Shown here: positions 22,950 through 31,200 of the stretch, piece by piece
Layout of the letters: every line of letters starts with the position of its first letter
Position numbering within the stretch: position 1 is the first letter of the stretch
Origin: BOG-908 sp964250925
GTDB taxonomy: Bacteria > Pseudomonadota > Alphaproteobacteria > Acetobacterales > Acetobacteraceae
DNA: 42,109 nt
NCBI GenBank assembly: GCA_964250925.1
Contig: CAXUHU010000019.1
Span: 1 to 42,109, forward strand
Direction of reading: 5' to 3'
Made by a program: the position numbers and the translations under genes
Notes under the pieces: model-generated
What the model was told of the DNA's origin: nothing
Database searches by the model: none
What the model saw: only the letters and a program-made list of their open reading frames with translations

Positions 22950-25286
22950 GTGCGCTACCCCGTCACCCTGCCGATCCTGCTTTGCGCCGCAGCCTGCCCC
23001 GCCACAGCCTTGGCCCAGCTTGCCAGCGCCCCCACGGGCACCATCGCGGTGCCGGATGTGGACGTGGTCGCGACAACGCCCCTGCTTGGCTCGGGCGTCG
23101 ATCGCGGTTCGGTGCCGCAGGCAACGCAGGTTTTGGGCAGCCAGCAAATCGACCGGACCGGCGTGCCCTCGCTGACCGGCGCTATCCTCGACAACATCCC
23201 CAGCGCCACGATCAACGACACCTCCGGCAATTTGTTTCAGCCGGACATCCTGTTCCGCGGCTTCACCGCCTCGCCGGTCGCCGGCACCTCGCAGGGCCTC
23301 GCCGTTTACGTGAATGGCGCCAGGTTCAACGATCCGTTCGGCGACACCGTAAACTGGGACCTGATCCCATCGATCGCCATCGACACCGTGAACGTGGAGG
23401 CGTCCAACCCGGTATTCGGCCTTAACGCGCTTGGCGGCTCGGTCAACATCCAGATGAAGAATGGTTTTTCGTTCCAGGGCGGGGATGCTACGGCGTATGG
23501 CGGCTCGTTCGACCGCAAATCCGCTATCCTGGAATACGGCCGGCAGTTCGGCGACTTCGCGATCTACGGCGCTGGCGAGGTCACTCATGACGGCGGCTAC
23601 CGCCAAACCCAGTCCTCGGACGTGTACCGTCTCTACACCGATCTCGGCTGGCGGCACGACGGGGCCGAAATCCACCTTGCGATAAATGCGGCCGACAATA
23701 CGTTGGGCAACCCAGGCGCCTCGCCGGTGCAGGAATTGTACGCCGATCCGTCGGGCATCTTCACCGGACCAAACACGGTTTTCAACAAATACGTCAGCGT
23801 GAACCTGAACGGCTCCTACGCGCTCAACGACACCACCTCGCTGCAGGGCGTCGCGTATTTCCAGAACCTGACCCAGCGCGTGACCAACGGCGCCACCGCC
23901 GATTCTGACCCGTGCGACGATGGCAGTGGCGCACTGTGCAACGACGACGGGTCGAAGATCACCACGTATGGCGGCGTCATCGTCAAGGATTTTCTGAACG
24001 GCGGCGTCTATTCGAACCTGGTGCTGGAAGGTCTGCAGGCGCATAGCTACGGCGCCTCGGCCCAATTCACCAACGACGACGCGGTGTTCGGCCACAAGAA
24101 CCATTTCGTGGTCGGCGGCAGCTTCGACGGATCGGACTCGGTGTTCAACGCCGAGACCCTCATCGGCGGCTTCACCAACGACGGCACGCAGCTGTTCGTC
24201 GGGCCGCCGGAGGTGACCCAGGTGCAGGCCAGCGAGGGCATCCAGCCGGTGAAAGTGGCGACCGAAACGCGCTATTACGGGTTATTCCTCGCCGACGTGC
24301 TGACTCTTACGACCGGGCTCGACCTGTCGCTCAACGGCCGCTTCAACAACGCCGAGATCGACCTGCATGACAAGCTCGGCACCGTGCTGAACGGCCAGCA
24401 CACCTACAACCGGTTCAATCCCAGCGCCGGGCTGACATACCAAATCATGCCGGCGCTGCAGGCTTACGGCAGCTACACCGAAGCCAACCGCGCGCCGACG
24501 CCTACCGAACTTTCCTGCAGCAGTGCAGCCAATCCTTGTTCACTGCTCAACTTCTTCATCGGCGACCCAAACCTAAAGCAGGTTGTGGCGCGCACGTTCG
24601 AAGCCGGCCTGCGTGGGCGGCTGGCCGATCTGTACGGCGGACGGTTCTCGTGGAGCGCCGACTACTACCACACGAAAAATCACGATGACCTCATCTACCA
24701 AAGCGCACTCGGCAACCAGAACCTCGCCTACTACTCCAATGACGGGGCAACGCTGCGCCAGGGTGCCGAGGCCAACCTGCGTTTCGACACGTCGCGGCTG
24801 CACGCCGTGCTCGGCTACGCCTACACCGATGCGACGTTCCAGTCCTACCTGACGCTCAGCAGCGCCAGCAATCCGTTTACCGACGCCCTCGGCAACGAGC
24901 ACGTCGTGCCGGGCGACCGTATTCCAGGCATTCCGCGGCACCGCGGCACCGCCGTTCTGGAATACAAAGTCACCGACCGCTGGACCGTCGGCGGCAACGC
25001 AGTGCTTGCCAGCGATCAGGAGCGTTTTGGCGACGAGGCTAATCTGGGCAAGTCGGTGGGCGGCTACGTCGTGCTGAACTTCGATACCAGCTATCGCGTG
25101 ACCAAAAACGTCACCCTGTTCGGCATCATCCAGAACCTGACCGACCGGCGCTACGACACCTATGGTACCTACGGTCCGGTCGGCGAAGTGCCCTTCCCCA
25201 ACGTACCCGGCGGCGTCAGCGACCCACGCGTTGCCAGCCCCGGCGAGCCCATTGCAGGCTACGGCGGAGTGAAGGTGACGTTCTGA
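22950..25286 (+). CDS. TonB-dependent outer-membrane receptor
   Basis: A 778-residue receptor with signal peptide RYPVTLPILLCAAACPATALA. A TonB-box-like segment (VPDVDVVATT) follows soon after cleavage. The plug domain runs to about 170 (QVLGSQQIDRTGVPSL; DILFRGFTASPVAG; VFGLNALGGSVNIQMKNG) and the rest is a 22-strand-type barrel ending RVASPGEPIAGYGGVKVTF, with a terminal aromatic residue for Bam recognition. The GTG at 22950 has GGAGA upstream. The substrate is not predictable from sequence. Location with a secreted phosphatase and its own TonB suggests uptake of a phosphate-containing compound or its organic product, but iron-chelate uptake cannot be excluded. Confidence 0.9.
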   Translation: MRYPVTLPILLCAAACPATALAQLASAPTGTIAVPDVDVVATTPLLGSGVDRGSVPQATQVLGSQQIDRTGVPSLTGAILDNIPSATINDTSGNLFQPDILFRGFTASPVAGTSQGLAVYVNGARFNDPFGDTVNWDLIPSIAIDTVNVEASNPVFGLNALGGSVNIQMKNGFSFQGGDATAYGGSFDRKSAILEYGRQFGDFAIYGAGEVTHDGGYRQTQSSDVYRLYTDLGWRHDGAEIHLAINAADNTLGNPGASPVQELYADPSGIFTGPNTVFNKYVSVNLNGSYALNDTTSLQGVAYFQNLTQRVTNGATADSDPCDDGSGALCNDDGSKITTYGGVIVKDFLNGGVYSNLVLEGLQAHSYGASAQFTNDDAVFGHKNHFVVGGSFDGSDSVFNAETLIGGFTNDGTQLFVGPPEVTQVQASEGIQPVKVATETRYYGLFLADVLTLTTGLDLSLNGRFNNAEIDLHDKLGTVLNGQHTYNRFNPSAGLTYQIMPALQAYGSYTEANRAPTPTELSCSSAANPCSLLNFFIGDPNLKQVVARTFEAGLRGRLADLYGGRFSWSADYYHTKNHDDLIYQSALGNQNLAYYSNDGATLRQGAEANLRFDTSRLHAVLGYAYTDATFQSYLTLSSASNPFTDALGNEHVVPGDRIPGIPRHRGTAVLEYKVTDRWTVGGNAVLASDQERFGDEANLGKSVGGYVVLNFDTSYRVTKNVTLFGIIQNLTDRRYDTYGTYGPVGEVPFPNVPGGVSDPRVASPGEPIAGYGGVKVTF

Positions 25287-25924
25287 TCCGATCAGCTCCA
25301 GGCGCTGTTCGCGCAGAGCCGGCTGGGCCAGCGCCGCACCAGGAGGGTTGTCTCTCACGGGGTGCTACGGTGAGGTCAGGACGCCATCGGGCCTGATGAG
25401 ATACGGCGCCGTGTTCGAGGGTCGCGTGGTGGCCAATTCATCGGTGGCGGACACCCTGGTGCTGCAGCCGGGTGTCGCACAATCCGGCACCGCCACCGGG
25501 CTGCTGAACGGTCTGGGCACTGCCCTCGCCGGGTTTACCAACTTGACCGAGCAGGCGGGCGCGAAGTGGGACTCCGTCTTTTTGGCGTCTGCCAGACTGG
25601 CATCCGCTCCCCGCTCGATGCCAGCTTGTCATTGAGGCACAGACAATGCAGCGCACGCGCCCCGATAGCGCTGGATGGGTGCTTTCGAGCGTTGGGATGC
25701 AGCGGCCTACTCTTATGGTGCGCCGGCCGGGGGCACGACGTAACCGGCGACTACTTGCAGCACGCAACGTCTGGCTGCAATCGCCCAGGCGGTGAACATG
25801 CCTGAGCCCATGTTTTGCTCGCGCTGATTCGCCTATCGACGACCATGCCGCGACACCCATACGCCGACCAAGAAACCGCGCAGCTTCCCACACCGTTTGC
25901 CGCATGAAGAAACCGGAGCAGCCC
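25287..25924. pseudogene. Gene-poor stretch with adhesin-repeat remnant
   Basis: No intact gene is supported. Bases 25348-25600 read forward as SGLMRYGAVFEGRVVANSSV, ADTLVLQPGVAQSGTATGLL and NGLGTALAGFTNLTEQAGAK. That matches the repeats of large secreted beta-strand/autotransporter-type proteins of this bacterial group, whose units end G-x-GWT or GAKW. Only one or two units survive, with no start signal or secretion region, so it is a remnant. A further open frame around 25750-25830 (QRLAAIAQAVNMPEPMF) is short and unconvincing. Confidence 0.45.
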
Positions 25925-26743
25925 ATGCCCTTCATCGACGCCCAAGACGGCACCAAGATACACTACAACGATTGGGGCAGCGGGTCGCCGGTGGTGCTGA
26001 TCCACGGCTGGCCGCTGGACGGCGAGATGTGGGAATACCAGTCCGTCCACTTGGCCAGCCACGGCCACCGCGTGGTCACCTATGACCGGCGTGGTTTCGG
26101 GCGCTCGGCACAGCCCTGGGGCGGCTACGACTACGACACGCTTGCGGGCGACCTAGCGGCGTTGCTGGAGCAGCTGGACCTGACCGGTGTCACCCTCGTC
26201 GGCTTCTCGATGGGCGGCGGCGAGGTGGCGCGCTACGTCGCGCGCCACGGCACGCATCGCATCGCACGCGCGGTGCTGGTGGCCGCCGTGACACCGTACA
26301 TGCTGAAGGACGCCTCCAACCCCGACGGCGTGGACGGCGGCGTGTTCGATCAGATCATCGAAGGTCTGCAGAAGGATCGGCCTGGTTTCCTGGCCAGCTT
26401 CGGCAAGCAATTCTACGGCGTGGGCCCGCTGACCTTCTCGATCAGCAGCGATCTGCTGCAGTGGTCGCAGAACCTGGCCATGCTGGGTTCGCCCAAGGCC
26501 ACGATCGATTGCGTCCGCGCGTTCTCGGCAACCGATTTCCGGGCCGATATGAAAGCGCTCACGGTGCCAACGCTGATCATCCACGGCGACGCGGATGCTA
26601 CTGTGCCGCTCACCATATCTGCCGAAAAAGCAATCAAGCTGGTGCCGCATGCCGAGCTGAAGGTGTACGCCGGAGCGCCGCACGGGCTGTTTTACACCGA
26701 GCGGGACCGGCTGAATGCCGACCTGCTGGCATTCATGACATAG
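25925..26743 (+). CDS. Alpha/beta hydrolase, haloperoxidase-like
   Basis: A 272-residue alpha/beta hydrolase similar to cofactor-free chloroperoxidases and esterases. LIHGWPLDGEMW gives the oxyanion HGWP motif, VGFSMGGG the nucleophile serine, HGDADATVPL the aspartate and GAPHGL the histidine. The ATG at 25925 is preferred because GGAG precedes it; an ATG at 25904 in the same frame is also possible. Members of this group hydrolyse esters or lactones and can form peracids. It might provide the esterase missing from the monooxygenase pathway 18 kb away, but there is no genetic link. It stands alone, followed by a REP-like inverted repeat. Confidence 0.9.
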   Translation: MPFIDAQDGTKIHYNDWGSGSPVVLIHGWPLDGEMWEYQSVHLASHGHRVVTYDRRGFGRSAQPWGGYDYDTLAGDLAALLEQLDLTGVTLVGFSMGGGEVARYVARHGTHRIARAVLVAAVTPYMLKDASNPDGVDGGVFDQIIEGLQKDRPGFLASFGKQFYGVGPLTFSISSDLLQWSQNLAMLGSPKATIDCVRAFSATDFRADMKALTVPTLIIHGDADATVPLTISAEKAIKLVPHAELKVYAGAPHGLFYTERDRLNADLLAFMT

Positions 26744-26745
26744 GT

Positions 26746-26878
26746 CCACCCGGCCGGGCTCGTTCCGGCCACCCCGCGGCCACCCGACGACGTGGCGGGA
26801 TCCCTTGTCTGGCTAAGCTTGCGTCAAGCTACGCCGTAGCACATCGCGTCGGGTGGCCGGGACAAGCCCGGCCAGGTG
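26746..26878. repeat. REP-like long inverted repeat
   Basis: CACCCGGCCGGGCTCGTTCC then GGCCACCC at 26746-26773 is nearly the reverse complement of GTCGGGTGGCCGGGACAAGC then CCGGCCAGGTG at 26848-26878. The two sides enclose about 75 bases. This GGCCGGGACAAGCCCGGCC core recalls extragenic palindromes of Alphaproteobacteria. It lies between the ends of two convergent genes (hydrolase and infC) and could terminate both. A small perfect hairpin, CCCCGG-CAC-CCGGGG (26908-26922), lies nearer infC. Confidence 0.6.
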
Positions 26879-26946
26879 CGTCAGCAGCCGTGTGCGACCA
26901 CGATCGTCCCCGGCACCCGGGGTGTCGTCCCGCGTTCCGTGCGCCG

Positions 26947-27468
26947 TTATTTCGGGCTGAGGACCATCACCATTTGGCGCATTTCCATGCGCGGCATCTG
27001 CTCCACCTTGGTGGCGGTCTCGAGATCGCCGCGTATGCGCTCCAGCACTTTCACGCCAATGTCCTGATGGGCCATCTCCCGGCCCCGGAAGCGAAGCGTC
27101 ACCTTTACCTTGTCGCCTTCCTCGATGAAGCTCTTCATCGAGCGCAGCTTCACCTGATAATCGTTCTCATCGATGTTCGGACGAACCTTGACTTCCTTGA
27201 TCTCGATGACGCGCTGCTTCTTCTTGGCCTCGTTCTTCTTTTTCTGCTGCTCATATTTAAACTTGCCGAAGTCGAGGATCTTGCACACCGGCGGGTCCGC
27301 ATTGGGGCTGATCTCCAGCAAGTCGAGCCCCACGGCGTATGCGCGCAAGAGCGCATCGCGGGCAGACATGACACCCTGCATCTCCCCCTCATGATCGATC
27401 AGGCGAACCTGGGGGACGCGTATCTCCTCGTTCACGCGTGGTCCGTCGCGGGTTGGCGACGCTGGCAC
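26947..27468 (-). CDS. infC: Translation initiation factor IF-3
   Basis: A 173-residue IF-3. The N-domain (VNEEIRVPQVRLIDHEGEMQ), the Lys-rich linker (KFKYEQQKKKNEAKKKQRVI) and the C-domain (IEIKEVKVRPNIDENDYQVK) are intact. IF-3 binds the 30S subunit and checks start-codon pairing. The frame starts at GTG (27468), but five codons earlier an ATA at 27483-27481 lies 6 bases after a good AGGAG (27494-27490). infC in other bacteria often uses a rare start (AUU in E. coli) to autoregulate, so AUA may be the real start, giving MARGPVPASPT. rpmI and rplT, usually next to infC, are not here; the gene stands alone before a REP-like element. Confidence 0.96.
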   Translation of the reverse strand: MPASPTRDGPRVNEEIRVPQVRLIDHEGEMQGVMSARDALLRAYAVGLDLLEISPNADPPVCKILDFGKFKYEQQKKKNEAKKKQRVIEIKEVKVRPNIDENDYQVKLRSMKSFIEEGDKVKVTLRFRGREMAHQDIGVKVLERIRGDLETATKVEQMPRMEMRQMVMVLSPK

Positions 27469-27650
27469 TGGTCCTCTGGCTATTGTACTCTCCTATGGCC
27501 GTTGAAACGCCCGGCTTTCTTGTCAGCCCACTCTTGTGGCGCTTAGCGCTGTTCCGATCAAGGAAACTTCTCGTCGCCGGCCTCGTCAGATGGGGCGTCG
27601 TCGGCCGCTGACCAAGATAAGCCACATTTCATCAGTAAAAGGCTAAGATC

Positions 27651-28625
27651 ATGGCCACGAATTTAGCGCCGGACTTGCCGGTTCTGAGTGATCCTCAGCC
27701 GGCGGACGATCCTTTGGTGCCGATGATCTTCCACAATCGGTGGTGGCTCGACGTCGCGACGAGTGGGCGCTACGAGGAAATCGAGGTCAGGACAGGGGGC
27801 GCCGTCGCCCGCCTGCCCTACGTAGTCGTGCGGGAATGGCCAGGCTACCGCGTGTGCACGATGCCGGAGATGACCCACTCGCTCGGTTGGGCGATCGACC
27901 TGGGAGTAGGGCCGGGCGCGGAGGCGACGGTCCGCCACATCGAGATCACACGTCTGCTGACCCGCCGCCTCGAGGGCTTCGCCGGCTTTCACCACAAGCT
28001 CGGGCGCCAGATCGCCGACACGTTCGCGTTCGACGAAGCCGGCTATACCACCGGCGTCCAGTTCACCTTCGAGATCGCGCCGCAGCCGGAGGACGCCATC
28101 TGGCGTGCGATGCGCGACAAGACGCGCAACGTAATCCGGCGCGCCGGCGAGCGCTATGCCGTGGACAGCGCGATCGATCCGGACGTATTCGCGGCCATCT
28201 ACGAGGCGAACCTTCGCCTTCGCAGCCTGGTCAACACGGCGCCGCGCATGGCGCAAGTCTGTGCGGCCGCGCTGGCCCATGACAGCGGCCGGTTCTTTGT
28301 GGCCCGGGATCCTGGCGGTGTGGTGGAAGCGGCGGTCTTCATCGTCTGGGACCACCGGGCGGCCTACTACTTGCTGGCGACGCGGGCGCCCACATCGGAT
28401 AATGGTGCGATAAGCCTGCTGATCTGGCATGCCATACGCGACGCGCATGCCCGTGGGGTTGTCTTCGACTTCGACGGCGTGGGCACACCGGGCAGCCGCC
28501 TGTTCTTCACCGGCTTCGGCGGCCAGATCACCCCGCGCTACATCGTATCCCGCTATTCCTGGGGCAGCCGCGCCGCGCAGAGCGTGCGCCAAACTGCGGG
28601 ACGTGTGCTGCGCAAGCTGCGATAA
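27651..28625 (+). CDS. FemAB/BioF2-like GNAT-fold acyltransferase
   Basis: A 324-residue protein. IFHNRWWLDVATSGRY (about 26-41) is the opening of the FemAB/BioF2-like GNAT family (a W-L pair after the N-terminus). WRAMRDKTRNVIRRAGER (about 150-167) and AAVFIVWDHRAAYYLLATRA are further family blocks. VVFDFDGVGTPGSRLFFTGF is the final beta-region. These enzymes transfer aminoacyl or acyl groups to cell-wall or surface-polymer precursors, or are of unknown substrate. It is divergent from infC, with 180 bases between. It is convergent with the GNAT gene that follows (47 bases). No neighbouring polysaccharide genes reveal the acceptor. Confidence 0.75.
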   Translation: MATNLAPDLPVLSDPQPADDPLVPMIFHNRWWLDVATSGRYEEIEVRTGGAVARLPYVVVREWPGYRVCTMPEMTHSLGWAIDLGVGPGAEATVRHIEITRLLTRRLEGFAGFHHKLGRQIADTFAFDEAGYTTGVQFTFEIAPQPEDAIWRAMRDKTRNVIRRAGERYAVDSAIDPDVFAAIYEANLRLRSLVNTAPRMAQVCAAALAHDSGRFFVARDPGGVVEAAVFIVWDHRAAYYLLATRAPTSDNGAISLLIWHAIRDAHARGVVFDFDGVGTPGSRLFFTGFGGQITPRYIVSRYSWGSRAAQSVRQTAGRVLRKLR

Positions 28626-28672
28626 CGGGCTGCCTGTGCATCCGCCCGCCCCGCGGTAGGCTGAAGCTCACC

Positions 28673-29188
28673 CTACGGGCAGTTTGCCGAAGCGGAGCCA
28701 CGAAGGTCGAGCCGCCAGGTCTCGCCCTGTATCGGCACACCGAAGGTGGCGTGCATCGCCGTGTCGGCCAACACGAAACCGTGCGCCACGTACAGGCGCC
28801 GCGCGCCGGCCAGGATTGTATGCGTCCATAACGTGACGGCGTCGTAACCGGTTTGCCGGGCGAAGCCGACGCAGGTCCCGACCAGCCTGTGCCCAAGGCC
28901 ATGGCCTTGGGCAAATGGCTCGACATACAGAAGCCGCAGGCGCGCCAGCCCGCCGCCCTCGTCGGTGAGGACAATCGAGCCGGCCATCCGGCCGTCCCGT
29001 TCGGCGACCCAGCATTGCTCGCGCGCGGGCTTGAAGCAGCGAAGGAAATCGGCAGCAGTCTGACAGACATTGGCCTCCAGGCCGCGTCCCCAGCCCTGCG
29101 TCTCGGCGTAGAGGATCGATTGGCGGGCCGCGATCAGACCCATGTCGCCGGTCCGGAACGTCCGGATCGTGGCGGGACTGTCAGGCAA
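28673..29188 (-). CDS. GNAT N-acetyltransferase (lacking the usual MarR half)
   Basis: A GNAT protein of about 171 residues. IRTFRTGDMGLIAARQSILY opens the domain, LRLLYVEPFAQGHGLGHRLV carries the acetyl-CoA loop (Q-x-H-G-L-G), and LYVAHGFVLADTAMHATFGV closes it. It strongly resembles the C-terminal half of the two-domain MarR-GNAT regulators, but no MarR domain is present upstream. The TTG at 29188 overlaps the end of thrS by 8 bases and includes the conserved IRTFRTGDMG; the first ATG is at 29143 and would start inside it. thrS and this gene are likely co-transcribed. The substrate is unknown. Confidence 0.8.
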   Translation of the reverse strand: MPDSPATIRTFRTGDMGLIAARQSILYAETQGWGRGLEANVCQTAADFLRCFKPAREQCWVAERDGRMAGSIVLTDEGGGLARLRLLYVEPFAQGHGLGHRLVGTCVGFARQTGYDAVTLWTHTILAGARRLYVAHGFVLADTAMHATFGVPIQGETWRLDLRGSASANCP

Positions 29189-31121
29189 CGGCGATGCGGC
29201 GGCGTATGTCCGGCGCCTCGGCTTCCAGCTGCAGCATGGCGACCGCCTGGTCGAGCGGCAGCACCTCCTGTCCATCGCTGCCCAGCCGGCGCAGGGCCAC
29301 GCTGCGCTGTTCGGCCTCTCGCCGGCCGACCACGGCCAGCACGGGGACGTGGGCCAGGCTGTGGTCGCGCACCTTGGCGTTGATCTTCTGATTCCGCGTA
29401 TCGGCCTCCGCCTGCAACCCGGCGGCGCGCAGGGCAGCAGCCACCTCCTCGGCGTAGTCGGCGGCATCCGAGACGATCGAAGCCGCCACGATCTGCACCG
29501 GCGCCAGCCAGAGCGGGAAACGGCCGGCATATTGCTCGATGAGAATGCCGAGGAACCGCTCGAAGCTGCCCAGGATGGCGCGGTGCAGCATCACCGGCCG
29601 ATGGCGTGCGCTGTCCTCGCCCACATACTCCGCGTCCAGGCGCTCCGGCAGCACGTAATCCACCTGCAGCGTGCCGCATTGCCAGTCGCGGCCGATGGCG
29701 TCGCGCAGCACGAATTCCAGCTTGGGGCCGTAGAAGGCACCCTCGCCCGGGTTCAGCTCGTACTCCACGCCGGCGAGCCGGCACGCCTCGCGCAGCGCAG
29801 CCTCGGCGCGGTCCCAGGTGTCCTCGCTGCCTGCCCGCGCAGTGGGGCGGTCGGCGAACTTGATGCGGAACTCGGGGAAGCCGAAATCCGCGTAGACGGA
29901 CCGCAGCAGGGCCACGAAGGCGGCGGTCTCGGGCGGCACCTGCGCCTCGGTGCAGAAGATGTGCGCGTCGTCTTGGGTGAAGCCGCGCACGCGCATTATT
30001 CCGTGCAGCGCGCCGGAGGGCTCGTAGCGGTGGCAGGCGCCGAACTCCGCCATCCGCAACGGCAGTTCGCGATAGCTGCGCAGGCCGTGGTTGAAGATCT
30101 GCACGTGGCACGGGCAGTTCATCGGCTTGAGCGCCAGGCTCTTGTCCTCGTCCTCCACCCGGGCGATGAACATGTGTTCGCGGTAGCTCTCCCAATGGCC
30201 GCTGCGCTCCCACAGTACGCGATCCACCAATTGCGGGGTGCGCACTTCCTGATAGCCATGCGCATCGAGGCGGCGGCGCATGTAGGTTTCCACCGTGCGG
30301 TAGAGATGCCAGCCTCTCGGATGCCAGAAGATGCTGCCGACCGCTTCCTCCTGGATGTGGAACAGATCCATCTCCCGGCCGATCTTGCGATGATCGCGGC
30401 GTTCGGCCTCCTCCAGCTGGTGGAGATGCGCGTCCAGCTCCTTCTGGTCGCGCCAGGCGGTGCCGTAGATGCGCGTCAACATGGCATTGCGATGGTCGCC
30501 GCGCCAATAGGCGCCGGCCACCTTCATCAGCTTGAAGGCGGTGCCGACGTCGCCGGTGCCGCGCATGTGCGGGCCGCGGCACAGATCCAGCCACTCGCCC
30601 TGGCGATAGATGCTGATGGTCTCGGTGCCGGGCAGGTCGCGGATCAACTCGGCCTTGTAACGCTCGCCGCGGTTCTCGAAAAAGGCGATCGCCTCGTCAC
30701 GGTCCCATTCCTCCCGCACGAACGGCGCGTTGCGGACGACGATCTCGCGCATGCGGGCCTCGATGGCCGGAAAGTCCTCCGGCCGGAACGGCTCGTTGCG
30801 GGCGAAGTCGTAGTAGAAGCCGTTTTCGATCGGCGGGCCGATGGTCACCTGGGTGCCGGGATAGAGCGACTGCACCGCCTCGGCCAGCACGTGGGCGGCG
30901 TCGTGACGTATCATCGGCAGCGCGTCCGGGTCGCGGCGGGTGATGAATACGACGGAGGCATTGCGGTCGATGCTGTGCGACAGGTCGCGTAGCTGTCCGT
31001 CCACCCTCATCGCCAGCGCCGCGCGGGCCAGGCCGGGGCCGATGTCGGCCGCGATGTCGGTCCCGGTCACCGCAGCCTCGAAGCGGCGAACCGAGCCGTC
31101 GGGCAGGGTGATCTCGGGCAT
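29181..31121 (-). CDS. thrS: Threonyl-tRNA synthetase
   Basis: A full-length 646-residue class II synthetase charging tRNA-Thr. Residues 1-61 form the TGS domain (MPEITLPDGSVRRFEAAVTG). The editing domain has H73 and H77 in HDAAHVLAEAV, the metal-dependent Ser-tRNA editing site. The catalytic core shows GPHMRGTG, MNCPCHVQIFNHGLRSYREL (zinc Cys), RVRGFTQDDAHIFC (motif 2) and HRAILGSFERFLGILIEQ (motif 3). The C-terminal anticodon-binding domain ends IRRRIAVA. The start region is clean; the 80 bases upstream show no attenuator that I can see. The GNAT gene overlaps its 3' end. Confidence 0.97.
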   Translation of the reverse strand: MPEITLPDGSVRRFEAAVTGTDIAADIGPGLARAALAMRVDGQLRDLSHSIDRNASVVFITRRDPDALPMIRHDAAHVLAEAVQSLYPGTQVTIGPPIENGFYYDFARNEPFRPEDFPAIEARMREIVVRNAPFVREEWDRDEAIAFFENRGERYKAELIRDLPGTETISIYRQGEWLDLCRGPHMRGTGDVGTAFKLMKVAGAYWRGDHRNAMLTRIYGTAWRDQKELDAHLHQLEEAERRDHRKIGREMDLFHIQEEAVGSIFWHPRGWHLYRTVETYMRRRLDAHGYQEVRTPQLVDRVLWERSGHWESYREHMFIARVEDEDKSLALKPMNCPCHVQIFNHGLRSYRELPLRMAEFGACHRYEPSGALHGIMRVRGFTQDDAHIFCTEAQVPPETAAFVALLRSVYADFGFPEFRIKFADRPTARAGSEDTWDRAEAALREACRLAGVEYELNPGEGAFYGPKLEFVLRDAIGRDWQCGTLQVDYVLPERLDAEYVGEDSARHRPVMLHRAILGSFERFLGILIEQYAGRFPLWLAPVQIVAASIVSDAADYAEEVAAALRAAGLQAEADTRNQKINAKVRDHSLAHVPVLAVVGRREAEQRSVALRRLGSDGQEVLPLDQAVAMLQLEAEAPDIRRRIAVA

Positions 31122-31200
31122 GGGCAGGCTCCGGCCTTGAAATTAGCCCGTCTCTATGCCGCCGCCCTGCCGCCGCAGCAAGCTACGGCGTGGCCAACGC

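Noticed and set aside
25640..25900. Possible HTH-like peptide (QRLAAIAQAVNMPEPMF)
   Set aside because: Too short, without a start or supporting motifs.
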